A stretch of DNA of 64,000 bases from JBBQZO01 sp038207625 (lineage in GTDB: Bacteria; Pseudomonadota; Gammaproteobacteria; Burkholderiales; Burkholderiaceae_D). Numbering within the stretch: position 1 is the stretch's first letter; every line of letters starts with the position of its first letter. Below the pieces are notes generated by a model that was not told where the DNA came from, made no database searches, and saw nothing but the letters and a program-made list of their open reading frames with translations. The translations under genes were made by a program, and so were the position numbers. The DNA lies in NCBI GenBank assembly GCA_038207625.1, contig JBBQZO010000029.1:1-64000 (forward strand), written 5' to 3'. Below are positions 1 through 10,278 of this stretch, piece after piece.

Positions 1-297
1 CATCTGTGCTGCGCCGGTGATCATGTTTTTGATGTAATCGGCGTGGCCTGGGCAGTCAACGTGCGCGTAGTGACGCGCAGCCGTTTCGTACTCAACGTGG
101 GCGGTGTTAATGGTGATACCGCGCGCTTTTTCTTCTGGTGCTGCATCGATCTGGTCGTATGCTTTCGCTTCGCCGCCGAATTTCTTCGACAGAACGGTTG
201 CGATTGCAGCCGTCAGCGTGGTTTTACCGTGGTCGACGTGACCGATGGTGCCGACGTTGACGTGCGGCTTGGTCCGTTCGAATTTACCTTTTGCCAT
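1..297 (-). CDS. tuf: Elongation factor Tu, N-terminal part (cut by window edge)
   Basis: GTPase that delivers aminoacyl-tRNA to the ribosome in the cytoplasm. Only the first 99 residues lie in the window. They begin MAKGKFERTKPHVN and contain the P-loop GHVDHGKT (residues 19-26), the switch I stretch ending in RGITIN, and the G3 motif DCPGH, all typical of bacterial EF-Tu. The ATG at 297 has an AAAGGAAG ribosome binding site just upstream. It is the fourth gene of the rpsL-rpsG-fusA-tuf run, 76 bp after fusA. No defect is visible in the part seen. Confidence 0.98.
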   Translation of the reverse strand, partial: MAKGKFERTKPHVNVGTIGHVDHGKTTLTAAIATVLSKKFGGEAKAYDQIDAAPEEKARGITINTAHVEYETAARHYAHVDCPGHADYIKNMITGAAQM

Positions 298-373
298 TTT
301 GTTCTTCCTTTAAAAGAGCGATTTTACTTGAATTGGGTGGGAGCGCCCCGTTGTACAGGGCGCTCCGCAAAAA

Positions 374-2482
<2,109 letters not shown>

Positions 2483-2596
2483 AATTATTCCTAAATCTTT
2501 GAATGGACAAAACCGAGCACCATTTTTTCATCAAAAATGAGCCCGGCCTCGAACAACAGATACGTGATCGGGTCCGTGAGGAACCCGACCCATTGA

Positions 2597-3067
2597 TTAG
2601 AAGCGGAAATGCGAGAACGCTTTGTTCGCTTCTGCCATACGGTGCACTTCATCACGCTTTTTCATTGCACCGCCGCGGCTCTCTGCCGCTTCCATCAGCT
2701 CACCACCGAGACGCTGTGGCATCGATTTTTCGCTACGCTTGTTTGCGGCTTCGCGCAACCAACGCATGGACAGAGCCATACGACGCACTGGGCGAACTTC
2801 AACTGGCACCTGGTAGTTTGCACCACCGACGCGACGGGATTTAACCTCAACCATCGGCTTGCAGTTGTTGATCGCGGTGGCGAACACTTCCAGCGGATCT
2901 TTGCCGGATTTCGTTTTGATGTGCTCGAAAGCACCGTAGATGATGTTTTCTGCGACCGATTTTTTACCGGACAGCATCAGAACGTTGACGAACTTAGCAA
3001 CATCCGTGTTGCCGAATTTTGGATCTGGCAAAATTTCGCGCTTGGGTACTTCACGACGACGTGGCAT
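2597..3067 (-). CDS. rpsG: 30S ribosomal protein S7
   Basis: Primary 16S rRNA-binding protein of the 30S head, 156 residues as in most bacteria. The sequence begins MPRRREVPKREILPDPKFG and contains the conserved KKSVAENIIYGAF and RRVGGANYQVPVEVRP segments. The start was placed at 3067 because S7 proteins begin MPRR. An in-frame ATG five codons upstream would add a non-conserved MKGID. In many bacteria S7 represses the str operon by binding the rpsL-rpsG interval. That interval is 134 bp here, but no structure in it was verified. Confidence 0.98.
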   Translation of the reverse strand: MPRRREVPKREILPDPKFGNTDVAKFVNVLMLSGKKSVAENIIYGAFEHIKTKSGKDPLEVFATAINNCKPMVEVKSRRVGGANYQVPVEVRPVRRMALSMRWLREAANKRSEKSMPQRLGGELMEAAESRGGAMKKRDEVHRMAEANKAFSHFRF

Positions 3068-3201
3068 ATCAATTCCTTTCAATCTTCAGTTGAGCGCGCG
3101 TTCTATTCGCACACTCGCGGACGGCCATCATAGCGATCCACTTACTCGACCACTGGGGTCGATACAATTCACTTAGCTAGCTACAACTTAGCGAAAACTT
3201 A

Positions 3202-3585
3202 TTACTTCTTACCTGCTTTAGCGCGCTTGGTACCGTACTTCGAACGCGATTGCTTACGATCTTTGACGCCTTGGGTATCGAGGGCACCGCGAACCATGTG
3301 GTAACGCACACCCGGGAGATCCTTAACGCGACCGCCGCGCAACAGCACAACACTATGCTCTTGCAGGTTATGGCCTTCACCGCCGATGTACGAAATGACT
3401 TCGAAACCGTTGGTCAGGCGAACTTTGGCGACTTTACGCAGAGCCGAGTTTGGCTTCTTTGGAGTCGTCGTGTACACACGTGTGCAAACGCCACGTTTTT
3501 GCGGGCTGTTTTCCAGCGCCGGCGATTTGCTCTTGACGCGTACGGAAACACGCGGCTGGCGAATCAGTTGATTGATGGTTGGCAT
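3202..3585 (-). CDS. rpsL: 30S ribosomal protein S12
   Basis: Decoding-centre protein of the small subunit, 127 residues (usual length 124-126). It carries CTRVYTTTPKKPNSALRK and GGRVKDLPGVRYH, the two loops where streptomycin-resistance substitutions arise. The lysines at the key positions (first K of TPKKPN; K of RVKDLP) are the wild-type residues, so no resistance allele is indicated. It is the first gene of the str operon, about 170 nt downstream of a predicted sigma-70 start site. Confidence 0.98.
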   Translation of the reverse strand: MPTINQLIRQPRVSVRVKSKSPALENSPQKRGVCTRVYTTTPKKPNSALRKVAKVRLTNGFEVISYIGGEGHNLQEHSVVLLRGGRVKDLPGVRYHMVRGALDTQGVKDRKQSRSKYGTKRAKAGKK

Positions 3586-3619
3586 CGTTTTAAATCCAAC
3601 AAAATTACAACGTTGACAA

Positions 3620-3637
3620 CCCGGGCAGAGGCCCGGG
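3620..3637 (-). promoter_or_regulatory. Hairpin in the rpsL leader
   Basis: Perfect inverted repeat CCCGGGC-AGAG-GCCCGGG, 35 bp before the rpsL start codon and inside the predicted leader transcript. There is no U-tract, so it is not an intrinsic terminator. It could be a processing or control structure; the role is unknown. Confidence 0.5.
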
Positions 3638-3761
3638 GACTAAAACCTGCGCCTAGGGCGCGACCCGATTTGCAGAGCACAACACAGGCACCGATAGCCG
3701 CCCGCGAAGGAGCAGCTGTGCAATGCGTAGACGATGTGCAGAATAAATTCGAGAACTCGCG

Positions 3762-3790
3762 AGTATAGACCCTTAAATGCACTCGGTCAA
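3762..3790 (-). promoter_or_regulatory. Sigma-70 promoter of the str operon
   Basis: Read on the minus strand: TTGACC (-35, 3790-3785), a 17-bp spacer, then TATACT (-10, 3767-3762). Both boxes are near consensus and point at rpsL. The predicted start site is near 3755, giving a leader of about 170 nt. Confidence 0.85.
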
Positions 3791-3930
3791 TGACCTTGTC
3801 GTGCGGCTGTGGTCAAAAAGGCCGCCCGCCGGCGCGCCGGCGTCATCGTGCCGACACATTCGGCGCGCATGATCAGGGGGTGGCCCGGACCATTCTGGCG
3901 CCCCATCGACACTCTATATAAGGAGGCAGC

Positions 3931-4221
3931 GTGAAACTAGCCCATGGCACCCGTTTGATCCCCTTGCTTTTGCTGGGCGGCACGCTGGCGTTCGGACTGG
4001 CGCGCAGCGATGAGCTGCTTGGTTGCAACTCGCGCAGCAAGCTGCTGGAATGGCGCGAGGGCTCGCTGACGATGCGCGAAGCGCTGCTGCGCGACGACAG
4101 CTGCCGCTGGATGGCTGGCGAACGACTGGCGCTGGCGCCGGACGGACGCGACCCCCAATTGGCGCTGGCCACCGTGCTGACGAAGGACGGCGCCGGCATG
4201 CGCATGTGGGTGAACCAGTAA
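3931..4221 (+). CDS. Small exported protein of unknown function
   Basis: 96 residues with a GTG start at 3931, supported by AAGGAGG six bases upstream. The N-terminus has a basic residue and a leucine-rich stretch (LIPLLLLGGTLAFGLA, residues 9-24), a signal peptide or single anchor. The remaining ~70 residues contain two cysteines (in LLGCNSRS and DDSCRW) that could form a disulfide, and end in MRMWVNQ. I do not recognise the family. It precedes the phosphoethanolamine-transferase-like gene by 126 bp on the same strand and may be co-transcribed with it. Confidence 0.65.
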   Translation: MKLAHGTRLIPLLLLGGTLAFGLARSDELLGCNSRSKLLEWREGSLTMREALLRDDSCRWMAGERLALAPDGRDPQLALATVLTKDGAGMRMWVNQ

Positions 4222-4347
4222 CAGGGGAGAACCGGCAATAAGCGCCGGTGCAGGTAGCGCGCGGCGCGCAGATAGTTGAATCATCAGGTGCCAGCGGGCA
4301 GCAAAAGCCGGATAATAGGCGACTTTGCTGAAATATCCGGTTCCCCC

Positions 4348-6336
4348 ATGCGATTCCTGTTGCGCCCCGCCCACCTTTATTTGTTTCTCACCTACCTGCT
4401 GTTGTCGGTGGTGCCGTTCGTGCCTGCCGTATTGGGCAAGCCGCTGGCCCGCCCGTGGCAGGTGGTCGGCGTCGAGTTCATCGCCTGGATCGCCGCCTGG
4501 GCCATATTCAAGCGTCCGGCCTGGTTCCACTGGCTGCTACTGCCAGCCTTCCTGGCCCTGCCCACCGAAGTGTATTTGTTTACCTTCTACGGCCAGGGCA
4601 TCTCGACCCACCATCTGGGCATCATCGCCGAAACGAGCCCGAAGGAATCGGTCGAGTTCCTCGGCCAGAAAATCTGGTTGATGGGCGCCGTGATGGTGGG
4701 CGTGCTGCTCTGGTGGATCACCAGCTGGATGGCGGCGCGCCGCACCCGCGACCTGGACTGGAACGACGCCTCGCGCTGGGTCACGCTGGCCGTGCTGGTC
4801 GTCGGCGCCGGCATCTGGGGCTACGGCTGGGAGTTCGGCATTGCCGCCAAGGCGGCCATACCCGCGTCGGTGTCGGCCGCGGCGTCGAAAGCGGTGTCGG
4901 CATCAGCATCGGCATCGGTGTCGAAGTCGAAGTCGCTGTTCGCGTCGGTGGCAAGTGGCGCGCGCGTGGCGTCGCTGGCCAGCAGCGCCAGCGTCGCCGC
5001 GTCCGGCTTTGGCGACAGCACTGAAGAAGAAGAGGACGAGGAAGACGCCAGCAGCGATCCAGATGCGGCCAGCGTCAAAGCGGCCGGGCACACCGGCTGG
5101 AAGCTGGCCGCCTTGCCGCACTGGGCCAAGTTGCCGTTCGAATTTGACGCCTTCGCCACCTCCTGGCCGTTCGGTCTGATGGCGCGCGGTGTCGATTTTT
5201 ACAACGAGCGCCAATACCTGGCCGACCTGGGTGAAAAGAGCAGCAAGTTCAAGTTCGGCGCGCACCAGAGCACACCCGACACCCGTCCAGAGATCGTCGT
5301 GATGGTGATCGGCGAATCGTCGCGCTACGACCGCTGGGGCATCAACGGCTACGAGCGCGACACCAATCCGCTGCTCAAGAAGGAAGCCAATCTGGTGCCT
5401 CTGCCGGACGTGATCACGGCCGTCTCGGCGACCCGCCTGTCGGTGCCGGTGATCATTTCACGCAAGCCCGCCACGCTGAGCCTGAAGGACGGCTTTTACG
5501 AAAAATCCTTCCTGACGGCCTACAAGGAAGCCGGCTTCAAGACCTTCTGGCTGTCCAATCAGATTTCGTTTGGCCAGTTCGACACCCCCGTGTCGGTGTT
5601 CGCCAAGGAAGCCGACGTGATCCAGTTCCTCAATCTGGGCGGCTTCACCAATAATTCCAACTTCGACCAGATCCTGTTCGATCCCTTGAAAAACGCGATC
5701 GCCGATCCGGCCCCGAAAAAACTGATCGTGCTCCATTCGCTGGGCAGCCACTGGAATTACAGCCACCGCTATCCGAAGCAATTCGACAAATGGCAGCCGT
5801 CGCTGTTTGGCGTCGACAAGCCGGTCTACACCGACCTGAAGATCAAACCGCAGCTCAACAACAGCTACGACAGCTCGATCCTGTACACCGACTGGTTCCT
5901 GGCGAACGTGATCGGCACGCTGAAACAGTCGCAGCAGCTGACGTCGCTGATGTATGTGTCCGACCACGGCCAGACGCTGTACGACAAAAGCTGCAACCTG
6001 GCCTTCCACGGCCACAACACCCAGTTTGAGTTCCACATCCCCGCTTTCGTCTGGTACTCTGACCTGTATAAAGAGCGCTATCCGGACAAGGTGCAACAAT
6101 TGACGCGCCACCGCAAGGCGCGCCTGGCCACCGAGAACGTGTTCCACACGCTGCTCGACCTGGGCGACATCCGCTACCCGAACGACCGGCTCGAATGGAG
6201 CTTCGTCAACAAGCAGTTCAAGCAGCACAAGCGCTACGTGGACAGCTACGGCTGGACCAATTACGACAACGCCGTCATCAAGGGCGACTGCCGTGAAGTG
6301 ATCGACAAGGACAAGCCGCTCAAGCAGGAAAAATAG
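4348..6336 (+). CDS. Phosphoethanolamine transferase-like sulfatase-fold membrane enzyme
   Basis: 662-residue inner-membrane enzyme of the EptA/OpgE/CptA type, which transfers phosphoethanolamine to lipid A, core LPS or glucans. It has an N-terminal hydrophobic domain (residues ~5-165), then an alkaline-phosphatase-fold domain with VIGESSRYDRWGINGY and YVSDHGQTLYD (metal ligands D539, H540). HGHNTQFEFHIPA is also typical. The nucleophile position after GE is Ser324, where EptA has Thr. Residues ~171-246 are a Ser/Ala-rich stretch ending in an acidic EEEEDEED block, a linker unusually long for the family. The ATG at 4348 is preferred over an upstream TTG because the hydrophobic domain starts there. 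The target is unknown; it could modify the cyclic glucan made by the synthase in this window. Confidence 0.85.
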   Translation: MRFLLRPAHLYLFLTYLLLSVVPFVPAVLGKPLARPWQVVGVEFIAWIAAWAIFKRPAWFHWLLLPAFLALPTEVYLFTFYGQGISTHHLGIIAETSPKESVEFLGQKIWLMGAVMVGVLLWWITSWMAARRTRDLDWNDASRWVTLAVLVVGAGIWGYGWEFGIAAKAAIPASVSAAASKAVSASASASVSKSKSLFASVASGARVASLASSASVAASGFGDSTEEEEDEEDASSDPDAASVKAAGHTGWKLAALPHWAKLPFEFDAFATSWPFGLMARGVDFYNERQYLADLGEKSSKFKFGAHQSTPDTRPEIVVMVIGESSRYDRWGINGYERDTNPLLKKEANLVPLPDVITAVSATRLSVPVIISRKPATLSLKDGFYEKSFLTAYKEAGFKTFWLSNQISFGQFDTPVSVFAKEADVIQFLNLGGFTNNSNFDQILFDPLKNAIADPAPKKLIVLHSLGSHWNYSHRYPKQFDKWQPSLFGVDKPVYTDLKIKPQLNNSYDSSILYTDWFLANVIGTLKQSQQLTSLMYVSDHGQTLYDKSCNLAFHGHNTQFEFHIPAFVWYSDLYKERYPDKVQQLTRHRKARLATENVFHTLLDLGDIRYPNDRLEWSFVNKQFKQHKRYVDSYGWTNYDNAVIKGDCREVIDKDKPLKQEK

Positions 6337-6352
6337 CCACCGGGGGATCACC

Positions 6353-7456
6353 ATGGGCAAGCCGGCCAGAGTGCCTAGCATCGACGTGTTGCGCGGCTTT
6401 GTGATTGCGCTGATGGCGCTCGATCACACGCGCGACTATTTCGGCCCGGCGCCGTTCGACCCGCTCGACCTGGCCGCCACCACCCCGCTGTGGTTCTGGA
6501 CCCGCTGGATCACCCACCTGTGTGCGCCCACCTTCGTGCTGCTGGCCGGATGCTCGGCCTTCCTGCGCGGCCAGAGCAGCGGCGTACCGGCGCTGGCGCG
6601 CTATCTGGCCAGCCGCGGCCTGCTGTTGATCGCGCTGGAGGCGACGTGGATCAGTTTCAGCTGGCAGTTTGCGTTCAACGTGGTTATCCTGCAGGTGCTG
6701 TGGGCGCTCGGCTGCGGGATGATCTTGCTGGCCGCGCTGGTGTGGCTGCCGCGCCCCGTGATCGCGCTGGTCGCCGCGCTGCTGATCCTGCCGCACAACC
6801 TGCTCGATGGCTGGAACAGCGGCAGCGTGGCGGCGATGCTGCTGCACCAGGGCGGCTTCTACCCGCTCGGACCGACCCACGGCATTGTGATCTACTATCC
6901 GCTGATGCCGTGGCTTGGGCTGATCGCTGCCGGCTATGCGCTCGGCCCGGTGATGCTGTGGGAGCCGGCGCGCCGCCGACGTTTCTTGCTGGGCGCGGGC
7001 GGCTTGCTGCTGCTGACGTTCGTGTGCCTGCGCGCCGGCAACCTGTACGGCGATCCCGATCCGTGGACGGCGCAAGGGCGTGGTTGGATGCTCGACCTGA
7101 TGGCCTTCGTGCGGGTGCACAAATATCCGCCTTCGCTGCTATACCTGTGCGTCACGCTGGGTCTGGGCCTGCCGCTGCTGACCCTGTTCGAGCGCATCCG
7201 CCCACCGCCGATGCTGGCCCTGTTCGGACGCACGCCGATGTTCTTCTACTGCGTGCATATCGCGCTGATCCACCTGCTGGGCATCATCACCATCGCCTTG
7301 CTGTACCGGCCGCCGCCAAGCTTCGTCAATGGCCGCCTCAGCTTCCCGCCCGGCTACGCGCCCTCGCTGGCGCTGGTGTATCTGGCGTGGGTGCTAATTC
7401 TGCTGATGATGTATGGCTTGACGCGGCTGTGGTGCCGCCGGCACCAGCGGAGCTGA
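6353..7456 (+). CDS. DUF1624 / HGSNAT-like membrane acyltransferase family protein
   Basis: 367-residue polytopic membrane protein starting 16 bp after the previous gene, so probably in the same transcript. The first transmembrane region, RVPSIDVLRGFVIALMALDH, has the Asp-Val-Leu-Arg-Gly and Met-Ala-Leu-Asp-His pattern of the DUF1624 / heparan-alpha-glucosaminide N-acetyltransferase catalytic family. The family is related to acyltransferase 3 and modifies sugars with acyl groups. About ten hydrophobic segments follow to the C-terminus. The substrate is not known. Together with the upstream transferase it suggests a glycan or lipid decoration step at the envelope. Confidence 0.75.
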   Translation: MGKPARVPSIDVLRGFVIALMALDHTRDYFGPAPFDPLDLAATTPLWFWTRWITHLCAPTFVLLAGCSAFLRGQSSGVPALARYLASRGLLLIALEATWISFSWQFAFNVVILQVLWALGCGMILLAALVWLPRPVIALVAALLILPHNLLDGWNSGSVAAMLLHQGGFYPLGPTHGIVIYYPLMPWLGLIAAGYALGPVMLWEPARRRRFLLGAGGLLLLTFVCLRAGNLYGDPDPWTAQGRGWMLDLMAFVRVHKYPPSLLYLCVTLGLGLPLLTLFERIRPPPMLALFGRTPMFFYCVHIALIHLLGIITIALLYRPPPSFVNGRLSFPPGYAPSLALVYLAWVLILLMMYGLTRLWCRRHQRS

Positions 7457-7549
7457 ACCGTCCGCGCGGCGCAAGACGGACCCGACTCGCTGCGCTTTTA
7501 TGCCGCGTCGGCGGTCGGCGCACGCACGCCCGGCGGCAGAGTCACCTCA

Positions 7550-7579
7550 TTGCACCATTGGAAATATTTCATATATACT
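7550..7579 (+). promoter_or_regulatory. Sigma-70-like promoter of the lipoprotein gene
   Basis: TTGCAC (7550-7555), an 18-bp spacer, TATACT (7574-7579), then about 30 bp to the ATG at 7610. It lies in a locally AT-rich stretch within a GC-rich intergenic region. Confidence 0.6.
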
Positions 7580-7609
7580 CACTGAACTCCCCTTTGAGAT
7601 TTTACCAAT

Positions 7610-8362
7610 ATGAACTTTATTCGCGTAGTGCCTCTCTTCGTTGCCGGTCTCGCCGTTGTGCTGGCCAGTTGTGGTGGTGGGGCCGGTGTCACCCTGGGCG
7701 CCTTCCCCGCCATCAGCAAAACCGAAGGGGACGCGCCGTTCGCACTGGTCGCGCCGCAGTCGAGCAGCCCGGGGGCGTTTAGCTACAGCAGCAGCGATCC
7801 AAAGGTCGCCACCATTTCCGGCAATATGGTCACGGTGCTGCTCGAGGGAACAACCGTCATCACCGCCGGGCAGGCCGAGGTGGGCAGCTATCGGCCAACC
7901 TCGACCACCGCGGTGTTGACCGTGGCGGCGCGCATCTGCACCGCCCCCACGGTGCGCGACAATGGCATGTGCGTGCTGCCATGCACGGCGCCGGCGACGC
8001 GTCAAAACGGCGCCTGCGTCGCACCGGCGCCAGCGACTGGCAAATATGTGGTGAAAAATTCCCTCACGTGGATGCCGACGACCCTGATCGCCACCTGGGA
8101 TAACGCGCATGCGTTTTGCACTGGCTCGACGATCAACGGCCTCACCGGCTGGCGCCTGCCCACCGAATTCGAGCTCAGCGACTTGTATGCCTCGGGCCTG
8201 ATGAATGGGCAGCAGTGGACGCTGGCCAAGACCTGGACCTCGACGCCACAGTCCAATCCACCGGCCGGCGCCAGCGCCGCGTATTTGACCCTGAACCTGG
8301 CGAACGGCGCCGCCGCCACGGACGTGGGCAGCAATAGCGCCTACTTCAGCTGCGTGCGTTAA
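7610..8362 (+). CDS. Lipoprotein with Ig-like and DUF1566 (Lcl C-terminal) regions
   Basis: 250 residues. The N-terminus ends in VLASCGGG, a lipobox (LAS-C) followed by glycines, so it is expected to be lipid-anchored at the envelope. Residues ~30-105 resemble a bacterial Ig-like fold (Ser/Thr/Val-rich, with a PKVATISGNMVTV pattern). A cysteine-containing segment follows (CTAP..DNGMCV..CTAPATRQNGACV). The C-terminal ~90 residues have the DUF1566 pattern, with TWDNAHAFC, GWRLPTEFEL and a closing FSCVR. DUF1566 domains occur in adhesin-like or surface proteins; function is otherwise unknown. It has its own promoter and converges on the next gene. Confidence 0.7.
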   Translation: MNFIRVVPLFVAGLAVVLASCGGGAGVTLGAFPAISKTEGDAPFALVAPQSSSPGAFSYSSSDPKVATISGNMVTVLLEGTTVITAGQAEVGSYRPTSTTAVLTVAARICTAPTVRDNGMCVLPCTAPATRQNGACVAPAPATGKYVVKNSLTWMPTTLIATWDNAHAFCTGSTINGLTGWRLPTEFELSDLYASGLMNGQQWTLAKTWTSTPQSNPPAGASAAYLTLNLANGAAATDVGSNSAYFSCVR

Positions 8363-8432
8363 GCGGGCGCTTCACGCGCGCGGCGCGAAGCGAGCGACAT
8401 GCTCGTCCGGCGCACGCCTCACGCCTCACATC

Positions 8433-10058
8433 TCACGCGTCGAGCACGTCGGCGCAGTCGGACGGATGCATCAAGTAGGCCTCCAGCCAGTTGAACACCT
8501 TGCCGGCCTTGGCCGTCAGCGCCGGATCAAAGCCGCGCGTGGCCAGCAACGCGATGCCATTGGTGTCGGCCAGCACGCCCGGTTGCAGCGTCAGCTTGGC
8601 GGTGTCGCCGCCGGGCGCGCTCACGCACAGCGGCGTCAGGCCGTGCGCCAGCAGCGGCGCCAGCACCAGGTTGTGCGAGGAGACGATCACCGGCCCCCGT
8701 TCGGCCAACGTCTGCAGCACGGCGGCGGCGGCTGAAATCGACTCCAGGTGGTTGGTGCCGCGAAAAATCTCGTCGATGATGCAGACGCCTTTGTGCGAAC
8801 CGCTACTGGCCGCCAGCAGTTCCTGCGCGCGGCGCAGCTCGGCGATGTACAGGCTCTCGCCGCCCAGCAGCGAGTCTTCGCTCTGCATGCTGGTGTACAC
8901 CGGCAGCGCCGGCACCCGCGCGCGCTGCGCATAGCAAAAACCGAAGGCGCGCGCGGTGACCAGGTTCAGTCCCACGGCGCGCAGCATGGTGCTTTTTCCG
9001 ATGCCGTTCTGGCCGGAGATGAACGCGCCCTGCTGCCCCAGCGTCAGCGTCAACGGCGCCGCGTGCTCCAGCAGCGGATGGACGAACTGGTCGAGTTCGA
9101 TCGCGCGCCCGCCGACGCGCTCGGCGCGGCAATGCACGGACGTGCGCGCGAGGTGGCGCGCCAGCGCCAGGTCGGCCTCCAGATTGGCGCAGTCGCGATA
9201 GCACTGGCGCAGAAATTCCAGTTGCGGCATGACGGCGCGCAGTCCCTTGAAATAGTGCGCCACGCCGCCCAGCGCGAACCAGTCGGCGTACATGCGCAGG
9301 CCCGGCAGCGCGTTGTGCGCGGGCGAACGGGTCAGGCGCCGGTTGATCTGGCCGGCCAGCGCGCGCGAAGCGGCGAAATGGGCAATCAGCGGCGAGCCGT
9401 CCGTGCCGGCGCGCTGGCCCAGCAGGCTGACCACGCGCAGCAGCTGCTGTAGCGCCGGCATCAAGCGATTCCAACGTTCGATGCGCTCGAAAAAGCGCGC
9501 CTGGATCGCGATCAGCATGAACAGCAGACCGGCCACGGCGAACCAGGCGAACTGGGTCAGGCACAGCGCGCCGATCGAGGCGGCAAAGGCGGTGCCGACC
9601 ATCCACAGATACGGCGACCAGGCGGGAAGCTCGGGCGCCGGCTGATCGCCGAACAACAGCGCGCTGATGTCGCAGTCGGCCTTGCGCAGGCTTTGGCAGT
9701 CGCTGCGCAAGGCGTCCTGCAGGCTGCGATCCTGATTCAGCGCGGCCAGCCGTTCGCCTAACTGCGCGCAGGGCTGATCGGCCAGCCCGGCGCGCAGGCG
9801 CTGATGCAGCACCTGCTGGCCAAAGATGCTCACGCCGGCGCCCAACCGATCGGAATATTGGTCCAGCATCAGATCCTGCCAGGTCTGCGGGTCAATCGCG
9901 GCCGCGCTCGGGTCGGCGGTGACGCTGTGCAGCATCGCGATATCGCTGCGCACAAACGGGTAGTCGAACGGGCTGCCGCTGTCGATCAGCTGAAACAGCG
10001 CGCCCCATTGCACGGACCAGCGCTCCCAGCGGCTTGAAGCGGGTGCAAGTGTACTCAT
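8433..10058 (-). CDS. MutS-family ATPase with a membrane segment, no mismatch-recognition domain
   Basis: 541 residues. The C-terminal part is a MutS ATPase: Walker A GQNGIGKST (349-357) and Walker B VCIIDEIFRGTN (425-436). The N-terminal half has no mismatch-binding domain (no Phe-X-Glu motif). It instead carries two adjacent hydrophobic segments (residues ~148-185), suggesting membrane attachment. It belongs with the stand-alone MutS-like proteins of unknown role, not with mutS itself. The start at 10058 is chosen because AAAGGCAGT lies just upstream; the open frame continues 59 codons further, but without family-like sequence. It is divergent from the ABC locus across a 220-bp control region. 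Confidence 0.75.
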   Translation of the reverse strand: MSTLAPASSRWERWSVQWGALFQLIDSGSPFDYPFVRSDIAMLHSVTADPSAAAIDPQTWQDLMLDQYSDRLGAGVSIFGQQVLHQRLRAGLADQPCAQLGERLAALNQDRSLQDALRSDCQSLRKADCDISALLFGDQPAPELPAWSPYLWMVGTAFAASIGALCLTQFAWFAVAGLLFMLIAIQARFFERIERWNRLMPALQQLLRVVSLLGQRAGTDGSPLIAHFAASRALAGQINRRLTRSPAHNALPGLRMYADWFALGGVAHYFKGLRAVMPQLEFLRQCYRDCANLEADLALARHLARTSVHCRAERVGGRAIELDQFVHPLLEHAAPLTLTLGQQGAFISGQNGIGKSTMLRAVGLNLVTARAFGFCYAQRARVPALPVYTSMQSEDSLLGGESLYIAELRRAQELLAASSGSHKGVCIIDEIFRGTNHLESISAAAAVLQTLAERGPVIVSSHNLVLAPLLAHGLTPLCVSAPGGDTAKLTLQPGVLADTNGIALLATRGFDPALTAKAGKVFNWLEAYLMHPSDCADVLDA

Positions 10059-10147
10059 ACTGCCTTTCTGATGAGGGACGACGCACCGTGCGCCGCGCCT
10101 CGCCAGATGCGTCCGCTTGCCCAAATTGCAAGGCGTCCGCGTGTCCG

Positions 10148-10182
10148 GTCCGCCAAAGCGGACATCGGCGGACAGTCCGGAC
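10148..10182. promoter_or_regulatory. Inverted repeats, candidate binding sites for the sigma-54 activator
   Basis: GTCCGCCAAAGCGGAC (10148-10163) is a perfect 6-bp inverted repeat with a 4-base spacer, and GTCCGGAC (10175-10182) is a perfect palindrome. Further GTCCG/CGGAC half-sites lie at 10135-10175. They sit 50-80 bp upstream of the sigma-54 promoter, the normal place for enhancer sites of NtrC-type activators such as the one encoded at 20820. Confidence 0.6.
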
Positions 10183-10229
10183 AGCCAACTGGACAGATCA
10201 ACATTCATATAAATCAATGACATAGCGTC

Positions 10230-10245
10230 TGGCACGGAACGTGCA
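10230..10245 (+). promoter_or_regulatory. Sigma-54 (RpoN) promoter of the ABC locus
   Basis: TGGCACGGAACGTGCA. The invariant GG (-24) and GC (-12) are separated by exactly 10 bases, and the match to the consensus TGGCACG-N4-TTGCA is complete except for one base. The predicted start is near 10256, about 23 nt before the ATG of the adaptor gene. Confidence 0.85.
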
Positions 10246-10278
10246 TATAGACAGCTATCTCATTTGACTGTGACCATC

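Larger units (their letters stand above)
3586..3930. other. Divergent intergenic region, rpsL / small exported protein
   Basis: 345 bp without a gene. It holds the str promoter (3762-3790), the leader hairpin (3620-3637), and a 14-bp GC palindrome GCCGGCGCGCCGGC at 3828-3841. The rightward part ends in the strong ribosome binding site AAGGAGG for the gene at 3931. No other feature was seen. Confidence 0.7.
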
